The translations under genes were made by a program, and so were the position numbers. From Guillardia theta CCMP2712 (lineage: Eukaryota > Cryptophyceae > Pyrenomonadales > Geminigeraceae), in the NCBI RefSeq assembly GCF_000315625.1, contig NW_005434666.1, positions 115,029 through 179,028 of the forward strand: a DNA stretch of 64,000 bases, written 5' to 3'. Within the stretch, counting starts at the first letter, position 1. Each line of letters starts with the position of its first letter. The notes beneath the pieces are model-generated. The model saw only the letters and a program-made list of their open reading frames with translations, was not told the DNA's origin and ran no database searches. Shown piece by piece: positions 36,701 to 47,018 of this stretch.

Positions 36701-39642
36701 GTCTCTACCTCCATGTCCGTTGGCCTCGATCAGATGGCCACCAAGGGGATCGGCAGCAGTTTGTCCACAGCCCTCACGAGCATCGCGGCCAAGAACACAG
36801 TGAGGAGGACTATCAGGTCCTTGTTCCGAGCCCGAGCACAGGACGAGCTGAGGAGCGGGTCTCTCCACCACCAGGAAGGCAGCAGCTTGCGCTACAGCCT
36901 ACTTGCTACAGCTGACCCGCAGTCTTCCTCCTTCCTCCAGACGCTGACGAATCTCAGCAAGTCTCAGACTCAAGCTTCTGTCCCTGACGAGGACGGGGCT
37001 CGCATCGCAACCGACATGATCGACATGGTGAGCTCAGACACTCTCATGTGAGCCTATTGCTGACCTTCCTTTCCTCCTCCTCCTCCTCCTCCTCCTCCTC
37101 CTCCTCCTCCTCCTCCTCCTCCTCCTCCTCCTCCTCCTCCTCCTCCTCCTCCTCCTCCTCCCCCTCTCCTCTTTCATCTCTCGCCCCGTCCTCTTTCTCC
37201 CTTTTCAAATCCCCTTTCCCCTGCAGGTATCCTCCAAGCTCAAACCTGACAGCGTCGGCGGTGCTGAACTTCGACCTGGCGGGGCGTCGGGCCCAGCCTT
37301 CAGCTTGCCCTCCAACGTGCTGGACGGGCAGCAGGGAGGAGGTAGTGTGAGCATGCAAGTGACGGGGCTGGGAGCGAGTCCCTTCGACTCGGACGCGAAC
37401 TTGACGTCGGGCAGTGTGGCGAGCCTGACGCTGGGTGTAGAGGTGACAAACGCTGTAAGCCCGATCGAGCTGAAGATGCCACTGGGAGGACGCAACCTGT
37501 CTCTCTTCAACGGAACTCTTGACACCTGCCAGTTCTGGAACTACGTGACCTCCACCTGGGACGGGACTGGCTGCATTGCCAACGGGACGGATGGGGAGGG
37601 GAACCTGGTCTGCCATTGCTTCCACTTGACCGACTTCAGCGGCGTCGCCAGCTCCGTCCTGCCTGCCATGAACATGCCGGACCCCACGAACCCGGCAGCA
37701 GCCTTTGCCAGCTTGTCCCCTGACAACATCGTTGTGTTCGTCGTGCTGGGAGTCCTGCTCCTCCTCTACTGGGCCCTGTGCTACTGGGGATGGAACAAGG
37801 ACAAGGAGGACGCGAAGAGGCTGAAGGAGTACTCTCAGACTGTGAGCAAGAAGAAGGCTGCCGATCAAGTCGACAACGCCATCGCATCTAACAATGTATT
37901 CCTCGTCAAGAAGATGCTGGAGGGCAGCATGTGGAAGAAGTTCTCTATGATGCGCAAGAAGTTCGTGAGCTCTGTGATGGAGCAGCACAAGCTGCTTGGA
38001 GGCTTCTTCGCTCGCAAGTCCAACTACACGCGCCCCCGGAGGTTCACCGTCCTGTTCTGCATGCTCGTCGGCAACATGTTCATCTCGGCTCTCTTCATGA
38101 GCTCGGGCGGGCAGCAGACGATCGTGCAGAAGATCGTGGGAGGTTTCATCTCCGCCATCATCATGTTCCCCGCCAGCTTCTTCTTCGCCTGGATCTTCAA
38201 GAATCTCGACATCAACGAGGCTGAGAGGAAGGAGATGCAGGAGGACGAGCTCAGCAAGAAGAAGATCCTCGTCAAGCAGACGGTTGCCGACATCGAGGCC
38301 CGAGGTCGATCGATAGGCAAGGACGGCAAGGTCGTGGCGGCCCCTCCCGCCGAGGACAACAACCTCAAACGAGGAAAACGCCACCATGTCCCCCACCCTG
38401 ACGACGTGAGGTTTAGCGGGCCAGTGCTGGAGGGGACGCAGGCAGTCTTCAAGAGGAAGGTAAACTTCCGCGCTCGCATCGAGGAGGGGACAGGCGCCCT
38501 GGAGACCCCGGTGTCGGCGGGATGGCTGGCTGAAGAGGAGGATGAAGAAGACTCTTCACAGGGAGAGGCTCAGATCCCTAGGAGGTGAGGGAGGGAGTGG
38601 AGGCCTGCTGATGCGCCTGACCGTTTCCACAGAGCTCTTCCTATCCACATCACTCCTCCTCCTCCTGCCCCCCTCGTCGTCGGACGGTCCAGACCTTCGG
38701 TAAGGAGGAGGAGTCGACTGCTGCTGCTGCTGCTGCTGCTGACGGGTCACACAGTCCTCCCGCTCTCAGGGTACAAGGATCTCAACCCCGTCCACCGAAG
38801 TTTCCCAGAGGTGACCCGCACCCCATCGTCTTTCTACCTCCTCTCCCCTTCTCTCCTCCCCTGTTCCCCTTCTCTCCTCCCCTCTTCTCCTTCTCTCCTC
38901 CCCTTTTCTCCTTCTCTCCTTCTCTGGTTTCATCCCCTCTTTCTCTCCTTTTCTTCCTCTTTGCTGTTCAGCTCCTCGTCTTTTTCTCTTGCATGCTCCA
39001 CTTCCCTTCCCCTTCTCTGCCCTCTTTCTCCTTCACTCCCATTACCTCCCTCCTCTACTTCTGTTCCTTTCGTCTTCTATCCATTGGTTCTGTCGACCTG
39101 ACTGGTTACGGACTTGAGCAGGAGCACGTCGTTCCGTGACCTGCAGCATGAAAAGTGAGATCTCCGATCATCCTCCCTTTCTTTCGCTACTGTCCTCCTC
39201 CTCCTTTTCGCCCTTCCTCCCTTTCCTTCCTCCCTTTCCTTTCCCTCCTTTCCTCCCTCCCTCCTTTCCTCCCTCCCTCCTTTCCTCCCTCGCTCTCTTT
39301 TTCCCTTCCTCCCCTTCTCTTCCTCTGCCCCGCTTCTCGAAGTCACTCCATCCTCCGCAGCGATCCCTCGAAGAAGGAACGGAGCGCAGCTCAGGATCAC
39401 CTGCCCAAGAAGGGAGTGGAAGGAAGGAAAGGCTCCTCCATCGCAGACAAGGTAGAGGAGGAGATGATGCAGGAGCTGCGAAGGAGGAGGAGGCGCTCAC
39501 GATGCTTGCAGTTGCTGGCTAAAGTTGTGAAGAACGTGACAACAACCAAGAAAGGGATCCCGAAGAAGAAGATCCTGATCAGCCACAGGTGACTACAGAC
39601 CTACCTCATCTTCCTTCGATGCCCCGCCTCTCCTGCAACCCT

Positions 39643-39685
<43 letters not shown>

Positions 39686-40619
39686 CCATCATCATCCTTC
39701 CTCCACTCTGTCTGCTCATCCTGCTGCTGCTGCCGCCGCCGCCGCCGCCGCCGCTGCTAGTCTTGCTTCTGCCCTCATCATCTTCGCCCTCCCCTCGCCA
39801 TCAGTTTCTTCCTTCCCTCGCATCCTCATGCTGCTGCTCCCTCAGGTTTCAGTACCTGGCGTACGCTCTAGCGTTCGTGTGGTACATGCTCTGTATCTAC
39901 TTCTCCCTCCTCCTCGGCGTCACCTTCACCAAGAGCATTGCCGAGGCTTGGCTGCTCGGCTTCGCCATCAGCATCTTCCAGGTTCACCTCCTGTGCTTCT
40001 TCCCTACAGCCCTTATTTCACTCTCCTCGTTCCCTCTCCCCCCGCCTCTCCCTCTGCCTTCAGCTCTCTGCTCCTACCCCTGCCTCTCAACCCTTTTTCT
40101 CCTTCCCTGCCCTGTTCCTCCCCATCACTTTTCTTCCTCCCCCTCCTTCTCTCTCTCTCCCCTCCCTCCCTTCCATTCCCTCTCCCTCCCTCTCTGCTCA
40201 TCTTATCAGCCTCACTCTGCTCGCAGGATCTCGTCGTCATGGAGACGATGAAGCTTGGAGGACAGACGGGAATGAAACTCTTCGTGAAGCCTCAGGTGAA
40301 ACCTCGTCCTCCCTCCTCCCTCCTCCCTCCTCCCTCCTCCTCGCCTCCCTCCTCCCTCCTCCCTCCTCCCTCCTCCCTCCTCCTTCCTCCCTCCTCCCTC
40401 CTCCTTGCTCTCCTCCTTCTTGCTCTCCTCCTTCTTTTCTCCTCCCTCTCTCCTCCTTCTTGCTCTCCTCCTTCTTTTCTCCTCCCTCTTCACCCATGAC
40501 TTCCCATCCTCTGATCCCCTCCTCTCCTCTACCTCACATCTGACATGTTCTTCTCTTCTCAGATCGCAGTCTTCTTGGCCTCCCAGGTGGCCAACAAGTA
40601 TCAGCCCGAGACGCAGTGA
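14343..40619 (+). CDS. Giant filamin-repeat / REJ / GPS polycystin-1-like membrane receptor
   Basis: The start at 14343 opens a signal peptide (MTRVSLLLLFIFEQIVLTSC); in-frame ATGs at 14241 and 14307 are alternatives. About 33 introns can be removed with phase kept, giving roughly 7,000 residues. From 14.4 to 34.3 kb lie about 40-50 filamin-type Ig repeats of some 110 residues with the pattern 'AGxxxxFxLxxxDxFGN ... NGSYxxxYxxTxSGxYxLxVxLxGxxVxGSPFxVxVxPG'. Then come Cys-rich modules, a REJ-like region (about 34.4-36.4 kb, with LECKYWVDDEEDLPLIYEF) and a helical GAIN-like stretch. A GPS motif follows (37524-37640: CQFWN, W-x3-GC, CHCFHLTDF), then five hydrophobic segments (near 37728, 38040, 38135, 39850 and 39940) ending at TGA 40617-40619. 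This order matches the N-terminal half of polycystin-1. PLAT and the channel-like last six helices are absent. Two apparent one-base frame breaks (about 21000 and 21655) and a gap inside an intron are noted. A role as a surface adhesion or mechanosensing receptor is inferred. Confidence 0.8.
16878..16923 (+). repeat. CTC trinucleotide repeat in an intron
   Basis: About 15 CTC/TCC units, close to an intron's 3' end in the giant receptor gene. It could serve as an extended polypyrimidine tract. Confidence 0.9.
17838..17869 (+). repeat. CCTGC pentanucleotide repeat in an intron
   Basis: About six CCTGC units inside a short intron of the giant receptor gene. Confidence 0.9.
18719..19053 (+). repeat. 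CCCT/TCC-rich low-complexity intron with assembly gap
   Basis: Runs of CTCCCT and CCTCCCTCC on either side of 100 N (18770-18869). The whole stretch is one intron of the giant receptor gene, between the exons ending near 18690 and starting near 19153, so the gap probably costs no coding sequence. Confidence 0.85.
18770..18869. other. Assembly gap (100 N)
   Basis: One hundred N within a CCCT/TCC-rich intron of the giant receptor gene. Confidence 1.
23444..23506 (+). repeat. TCTCC pentanucleotide tandem repeat
   Basis: About 12 perfect TCTCC units directly before an intron acceptor (ctctccag) in the giant receptor gene. Confidence 0.95.
30695..30742 (+). repeat. ATC trinucleotide repeat in an intron
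   Basis: ATC/GTC units (about 15) in a short intron of the giant receptor gene. On the coding strand it would read as a run of Ile, which a repeat-blind model could mistake for a membrane helix. Confidence 0.85.
36040..36200 (+). other. REJ-domain core signature
   Basis: In the giant receptor's frame this encodes NTPPSSGNFAVSPSEGRG followed by a Phe-x-Leu-x-Cys and YWVDDEEDLPLIYEF. The pattern 'G-x-F-V-x-P-x-x-G ... C ... W-x-D ... PL-x-Y-x-F' is the hallmark of the receptor-for-egg-jelly (REJ) module found in polycystin-1 and its relatives. Confidence 0.7.
37072..37162 (+). repeat. TCC trinucleotide repeat, about 30 units
   Basis: Near-perfect (TCC)n in the intron just upstream of the GAIN/GPS exon. 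Expected to be length-variable between strains. Confidence 0.95.
37524..37640 (+). other. GPS autoproteolysis motif
   Basis: Four cysteines and two tryptophans in the GPS arrangement (TCQFWN, TWDGTGC, CHCFHLTDF). The cleavage triad His-Leu-Thr is intact, so self-cleavage between Leu and Thr is plausible, leaving the ectodomain bound non-covalently to the membrane part. The first membrane helix (VVFVVLGVLLLLYWALCYW) begins about 35 residues later, the normal spacing for GAIN/GPS receptors. Confidence 0.8.
38718..38741 (+). repeat. CTG trinucleotide repeat (8 units)
   Basis: Lies in a small intron of the giant receptor gene bounded by gtaagg (about 38700) and ctctcag (about 38770). Removing the intron keeps the frame; retaining it would insert poly-Leu. 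Confidence 0.75.
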
Positions 40620-41927
40620 TAAGTGTGAATGTAAATAACAGTTCTCTGTAAGTAGAATTCAACTCAATTAAACGTCTTCAATAATTAATCTTGGTTGCCT
40701 CCTGTGGGCAGCCGTCATAACTGAAATTGCCGGGGAGATTCTGAACACGACATGGGAGCGCTGTTACAGAAAGAGTGAGATCCAAGAGAAACTGATAGGA
40801 GAGGAGAGGAGAGGGAATGAGCAGTAGAAAAACACATCTCGACGGTCTCAAACATGCGATGATAGCCAATCTTATTGGGATTCACAGCATGGATGTCGTT
40901 GAAGGTATCACGCGCTGGATGTTTTGCAATGCAGTCAAGTCCAAATCAGTCTTCCCCTCTGATATCCTGTCATCTCTCCTTCTCTCATCTCTCTCCTTTC
41001 CTCTCCTCTCCTGTCATGTCATGTCATGTCCTCTCCTGCTCCTCTCCTCCCCTCCCCTCCCCTCCCCTCCCCTCCCCTCCCCTCCCCTCCCCTCTCCTCT
41101 CCTCTCCTCTCTCATCGCTCACCTCTCCTCTCTCATCTCTCATCTTCCTTCGTTCATCTTCTCTGCCATCTTCTTTCGCTCTCTCATTGGACGCTATGCC
41201 ATGTTGCGGGTCCGACCGATTTTGATGATTCTGTCAAGTGATGAGTAAAAAGGTGAATTAGAGGGGGTAGGGGTACTCAGATATTTGAAGGGGGTAGGGG
41301 GTATGAATTTTTGAGGAAAGGTCATGATACCTATCAGGCCATGGGGTACTTGAATAATATATCGGGGGTCAATATAGTGTGAATTTGGGGGTAGGGGTCT
41401 GGCAGTACCGTGGTGACTATTTGATAACGACCCATGGGTGGTTGCTGGGAAGCTAGAGGTAGGGGTAGTCAGAAGAGAGTTGGGGGGGTAGGGTGGCTGA
41501 AATGGCGGCTGTGTAGTCCGGGAGGGGCTACGATAAAAAATGCGAGAAGAGAGAAAAGCGGGAGGAGGGGGGAGGGAGAAAGGGGCATGGGGGAGATGAA
41601 GAGTGGGGGCGGGAACAGTGGGAACAGGTAGGGAAGGTTAGGAAGATTTTTATGAGGATAAAGCTACACCAAGAGGCAGGTTGAGGAGGAGGAGCCGAAG
41701 GGAGGGAATACGAATAGTAGAGCACGTGTCATGCTTGATTCCCTGCATGCTTTTCATCTCCTGGTAGTTCCCTGAGCTACCGATCAAGTGGGACTCGAGC
41801 AGCAAGGATCTCGTAGACTATGAACGAGGGTCAGAGTTGTGTATCTCCGCTATCTTTATCAACTTGATCTGACTGGTCGTGATTGTAATCTTGTACGTAG
41901 GACATGTGTAACTGAAAGCAGCTCGAG
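40620..41927. other. Intergenic spacer: pyrimidine repeats and GGGGTA island
   Basis: It contains CTCTCC/CCCCT low-complexity sequence (about 40970-41110), then a GGGGTA-rich island (41253-41490), then a purine-rich stretch to about 41640 and ordinary sequence up to the Tudor/RRM gene start. No coding signal was recognised; open frames across the CT-rich part are repeat artefacts. Confidence 0.6.
41253..41490. repeat. GGGGTA-rich island
   Basis: Repeated words gagggggtaggggtac, gaagggggtagggggtat, gggggtaggggtctgg and ggggggtaggg at variable spacing. Same sequence style as the other islands in this window. Confidence 0.65.
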
Positions 41928-44900
41928 ATGAGGAGGGGAGGTCATCTCGGTTACCCCGAGCGGGGCGGTGCCGGTCCGAGAAGAGGAAGGACACGTCAAC
42001 GAATGCCTGTAACTTGCCGCTTCTATCTATTGTTTCTGCACCTTGATCCCGCTATGGCAGAACCAAGAATATATCGCCGACCATGCTGGCGCGCCGCCGG
42101 CCACCAACGTGAACTTCACCGTTCAAGTCCCGTTCGACATAGCAGAGGGCATGGGATGTAGAGCGATGGTGACGCCGATGATCTGAAGCAAGTGACTGTA
42201 CCTGACGTTGCTGGGCAGTACTACGAGGATGAGCAGTTCTATGACGCCACTGTCGTCAGGAAGTCCCGGACGGGCTGGCTCGTCTCTTTCGCTGGGTTCC
42301 CAGGAGAGCCTCTTCAGGATACAGAAGTTGCGGACATCCTCTCCCTCCCTGCAGCCACAGGACAACCGGCCGTCGCCATGCCCCAAGTCCACCAGCATCC
42401 TTCGGCCATGCACGGGCCGAGAGGTCCTCTTGCGCTGGACCCCAACGCCGCTCCCTTCTTGTCTCCGAGCTCGATTCATGCCTCGAAGGAGGGGATGGAA
42501 TCTCCGATGGCTCTGCATGAGATGCCGCAGGGGCGAGGCCAGCACGGCAAGAACGTCCAGTCGCTGCACGAGAGGAAGGGGCCGTTGAGGAGCAACGCGA
42601 ACCGGAGGAGAGGGAAGCGCGAAGGTTCGAAAGAGCAGGCGATGGCGTGTGAGAGTGATTTTTGGACTCAGAAACGTCCATCCCGCACAATCATATGGAT
42701 TCCTACTGGGTGGAAGCCGGGGCCCTTGCGGAGGGAATGATCTGCAAAGGCCTGGTAACTTCAAGTAACCGTAGCTGGGTTGACCGTCTGACTGCTGGCA
42801 GTACTATGGAGACGGCCTCGGGATGTACTATGATGCTGTCCTGGTGAGACAATCCAGGAGCGGATGGTTCCTATCCTTCGTCGGGTTCGAGCACGAAGAA
42901 CCCCAGGACACCGTTGAGTCGGACATCGTGTTTGCGAACTGGGCTGAGTGCAAGGCGATGTTCTACGATGAGAAGGTTGGAATGACTTCGGGTCGGAAAA
43001 TTTGCGAGGAGAGCTTGTGACATGGTGAGCAGAAAGTGTATGTTGGCTATCGGGGCCCTCGAACTGCCCAGGGATACCTTGTTGGCTTCCAGGGGTTCGA
43101 GCTGGATCCGTGAGTGCTGATGAGATGACCTCGTTTCCTGCTCACTCGCTCCCTTGGCAGATGTCAGGACACGAGGGAGGAAGACATCGTCATGCTGGAC
43201 GGCTCGTCGAAGCAGAAAGGGAAGCAGGACCGGCAGCAGTGAGTCGGACGCTCGGGGTTGAAACTTGTTGACTTGCGATGGCGCACAGGAAGCCAAAGAA
43301 ACATCAAGAAAACGAGGACGGCAAGGGGGAGAAGAAGCAAGGGGCTAACCCCCAGACTCCTTCCAGGCAGAACGAAAGACGAGCGGACAAGGCAAAAGCA
43401 CCTGAGTCTCCCGCCCATCCTCCCAGCGGGGAATCAGCAGCCGAGGAGGCTGGTAACAGCACTCCGAGTGCTCGTGGGGGGAAGCAAACAACCAAAGTGA
43501 CCAAGCCCAAGGACTGCGTCGTGCACGCGAAGAACCTCGACCCGGCCGTCACACGTCAGCAGCTCTTCACCTTCTGCACCAAGACCGTCGGGTTGATGCC
43601 TCTGTCAGTTCACATCCTCTCAGTGCGGAACTCTAAGGACACGGAGGGAGCAGGCTCGTCGAGGGGAGTGATCGTCTTCGATACGGCACAGGACGCGCAG
43701 AACTTCTTGTCGAAGGCTCACGGTCATCGTTTCAAGGGGAGAAAGCCCTTCTTCCTGGTGAAGCGCGAGGCCTCTGGGGCCAAACCTGAGGCAGCCCAGC
43801 ACAAGACCGACGAAGGAGGATGGTGGGAAGAGGAGGAGGGTGTTGAACACGCGGATGCTGAGCAGGAAGGGGAGACGGGGGATGGGGGAGACGAGGCCAA
43901 GGTCCAGCTAGGGTCGCTCTACGAGGCCATGATCGGCGCAGGTGCGGGTTTCTTGTCGGAGGAAGGAAGTAAGAAGGAGGTGGAGGAGACAGGCATCGTC
44001 TTCGGGATGTCCCTCACGTCTTGCAGCGACTCTTCTCAACGGATCGCACTTCACGTGCTCAGGGAGGATGGAGGGAGTACGAAGACGTCTGAGCTTCAGG
44101 GCCGGCGGCTGCTGATCAAGTCCATGGAGGTGGCCATCGCTGTCCCCACCCACTTCACCTTCCTGGAGAGGATGCACGTCAGACAATCTCTGCTCCTCAA
44201 GGTCCCCGGCCTATCATCCTGCAAGCTCCACATGGTCGACTCCATGACAGCAGCAGCTGTTGAGTTCGTGGACGGCTGGTACAGCAACGTGTACGACGTG
44301 GCAGGCATGGAGGTCCTCCTGCTAGAGTCCAGCTCCGAGGTCACCGCGATCGGACTGGCACGAGTTGGGCCGAAGAAGGCGGATGTGCTGCACACGGAGG
44401 AAGCGATGGAGCTGGGCGAGGATCGTGTGCTGGAGGAAGTGTCGAGATGCCTGGCGGAGGAGGTGGAGGGGGAGGTGGACAGGCTGTACAACTTCAAGTG
44501 TGAGACGTGGACTGAGGAGGACATGGAGGACCTGAGGCAGCTGGCGCAGGAAGTGATCCGAGTCCTGAGCCAGAGGGAGGAGGCGCACGTCACTCTGTCC
44601 TTCAGCCCTTCAGCTCGCGACACCTCCATGCAGGTCGATTTGCGCGTGAGCCGCGCGCAGCTGGTGGAGATGCTGGGGAAGAGAGGAACCGTCCTGGCGT
44701 CCCTGGAGAGGCTGGCGAGCAGATTGATCAGCCAGGCAGGCGAGCAGGGGGAGGTGAAGCTACTGAGGGGCGTCGCGCCTGTCGGGGCGTCTCACTGCGG
44801 AGCCCTGCTGGGCCGTCTGCTAGCAAAGCAGCTGGGCATATCACCGGACAACATCCACATGTTCCTGCAAGACTCGCGGAACGTGGCGGCCGGGGCTGCT

Positions 44901-46168
44901 CGAACGGTCCTGTGGGAAGCGCCGGCAGGAGGGAAGGAAGAGAGTCAGGAGGAGGGGGAGCGGGTGGCTCGGAGGTGTCGGGTGCCGTACTCATGTGCTG
45001 TCCTCCACACGGCAGAGGAGCCGAGCAAGTCGGAGGCCATCATCATTCCCTGGACGGCGATGGACCGCGAGCTCCCGCTGACCTGCACTGTCAATGTATG
45101 GGGGAGGAGAGTGGGAAGACGAGGGAAGAGCGAGGAGGGAGGGAGGGAGGGAGGGAGGGAGAAGGATGATGGAGGGAAAGGGTTGACACAGGAGGGGAGA
45201 GGGGAGAGAGCGGGAGGGGAAGACAGAAGAGGGGAAGGAGGAGGGAGAGAGGAGGAGTGGGAGAGAGTGGAAAGATGAGGAAAGGGAAACTGGAAGGAGG
45301 CAGCAAGGACGATGGGAATGGGAAGGTATCGTCACTGACAACGTGCGAACTTCAGGACCTCGACAATGTGGCGAATCAAGATTTCATCATTTCATACCGA
45401 GAAGGAGGAAGAGTGTTGGCTTGTTTGCCGCTGTAAGTTGTTGGAGGATGCAGGATGATGATGATGCAGAACGATGATGATGATGATGATGTTGACGATG
45501 GTGATCATGATAATGTTGGTGATGATGATCATGTTGATGATTATGTTGAGGAGGAGCTGCTGGTCTCTTTACTCTCTTTGGCTCTAGGGCTGGAAGCGAT
45601 GAAGTCACCATCACCATTGACAGGGATGGATGCTTGAGTAAGTGATCCTTCCTCCTCTCTCCCTGTCCTCCTCCTTCTCGTGTACCTCCCCGCCCCTGTT
45701 CCATCGTCTCCTCCTCTTCTCATTCTCCTGCAGGTCATCAGACGCGCGTCGGCGGCGATGCCGTCGAGTCTCCCATCAAGCTTGAGGCTCCCAACTTAGT
45801 TTATCACACCAACCTTGAAGGTAGACACTATCACCACCACAACCTCCTCCTCCTCCTCCAACTCCCACCACCCTCTTGCTCCTCCGCTCGTCGTGTTCGG
45901 TTGAGCTTTGCCTCTGCTTTCGCTATCCAAGCACCCAATACTTGCTGTGTTTGTTTATTGTTCGCTCCTCAACCGACCTCCCTCTCGTCTCTTCCTTTCA
46001 AGCTAGTTTCTCTCCTCGCATCCTCCTCTAGCGGGTTACACGTGCTGACTCCCTTGTGTCCTCCATGCCCTCCATCCCTCTTGTTCTCACTCCCGCGCAG
46101 CAGGAAGCATCGTCGACATGGAGGTTGAGGCTGTGGCTTCGTCCTTATCTCCCATCCTCCAGCGATGA
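41928..46168 (+). CDS. Tudor-like repeat and RRM RNA-binding protein
   Basis: Start ATG at 41928. Exons 41928-42008, 42061-42108 and 42219 onward join in phase. Three short beta-rich modules follow, each starting at an exon border: YYEDEQFYDATVV..GWLVSFAGFP..QDTEVADI; YYGDGLGMYYDAVLV..GWFLSFVGFE..QDTVESDI; KVYVGYRGPRTAQGYLVGFQGFE..CQDTREEDI. They resemble Tudor/Agenet-like folds ('D-A-x-V ... G-W-x-V-x-F-x-G-F ... E-D-I'), which bind methylated ligands. From 43278 a Lys-rich linker leads to an RRM (KPKDCVVHAKNLDP, then RGVIVFDTAQDAQNFL, then PFFLVKRE) and a long acidic/helical region without a recognised family. Last exons near 45356-45432, 45591-45640, 45734-45821 and 46103-46168 end in SPILQR-stop. 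A role in RNA or RNP binding is inferred. The exact first donor (42109) is the least certain join. Confidence 0.7.
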
Positions 46169-46376
46169 AAACAGGAGGAGGAACGAGGAGCAGGAGAGCA
46201 GGAGCAGCGCTTTCCCCATGCACCCTTCATTGAACCTTTCTGACCCTCCTCACGCGCGTTCCTGCAAGTAACAAAGGCTGCACATTTGATCCCTCCTCCC
46301 CCTGCCTCCCCTGCCTCCTCCTTGTGCTCCTTCTTGCCACCCTCCTGCTGCATCCTTCCTATCGCCATGTCACAGC

Positions 46377-46961
46377 TCAGGGCTGGCAGGATGGAAGGTG
46401 AGGGTCCGGGAGACGTTTGTTACGCTCCTGTGCCTGCTCGTCTGGTCAAGGACCCCCCCCTCCTCCTCCTCCTCCCTTACTTCCTGTCGATGATCTCAAG
46501 GAGGAAGAGGCGTCGACCAGCCCTTACCCCGTACATGACGAGCGGAAACTCGCGGTAACACCTGGGCTAACATGGAGATGAGGGACGCGAGTGGAGGAGG
46601 AGGACGAAGACGAGGAGGACGAGGACGAGGACGAGGAGGACGAGGACGAGGACGAGGAGGACGAGGAGCGGAGGAGAGATGTGACGATGAAGGATGAGCA
46701 GAGGAAGGGGTCAAACAAGCTAAGAGGAGGAGAGGGATGGGGAAAGTTTGGAGGGAAAGGGACAAGAAATCCTGTGATGTTCCTACTTGAATCTTCTGAC
46801 GGTCCTCAGGGTTTCCTCCCTCCTCGCATGACCTGCGACCATGTCAGTGGGAGGAGGGGGAGGAAGGGGGAGAGGGTGTGCAAGAAGAGGAGAACGAAGA
46901 GAAGCCCGAGGAGCAGGGGCAGGGACAGGGAGGAGCAGGAGCAGGAGGGGCAGGGACAGGG

Positions 46962-47018
<57 letters not shown>

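Noticed and set aside
37048-38396. Long minus-strand frame of 450 codons ending in poly-Glu
   Set aside because: It is the antisense of the GPS/helix exon of the giant receptor plus the TCC repeat; the plus strand carries clear domains.
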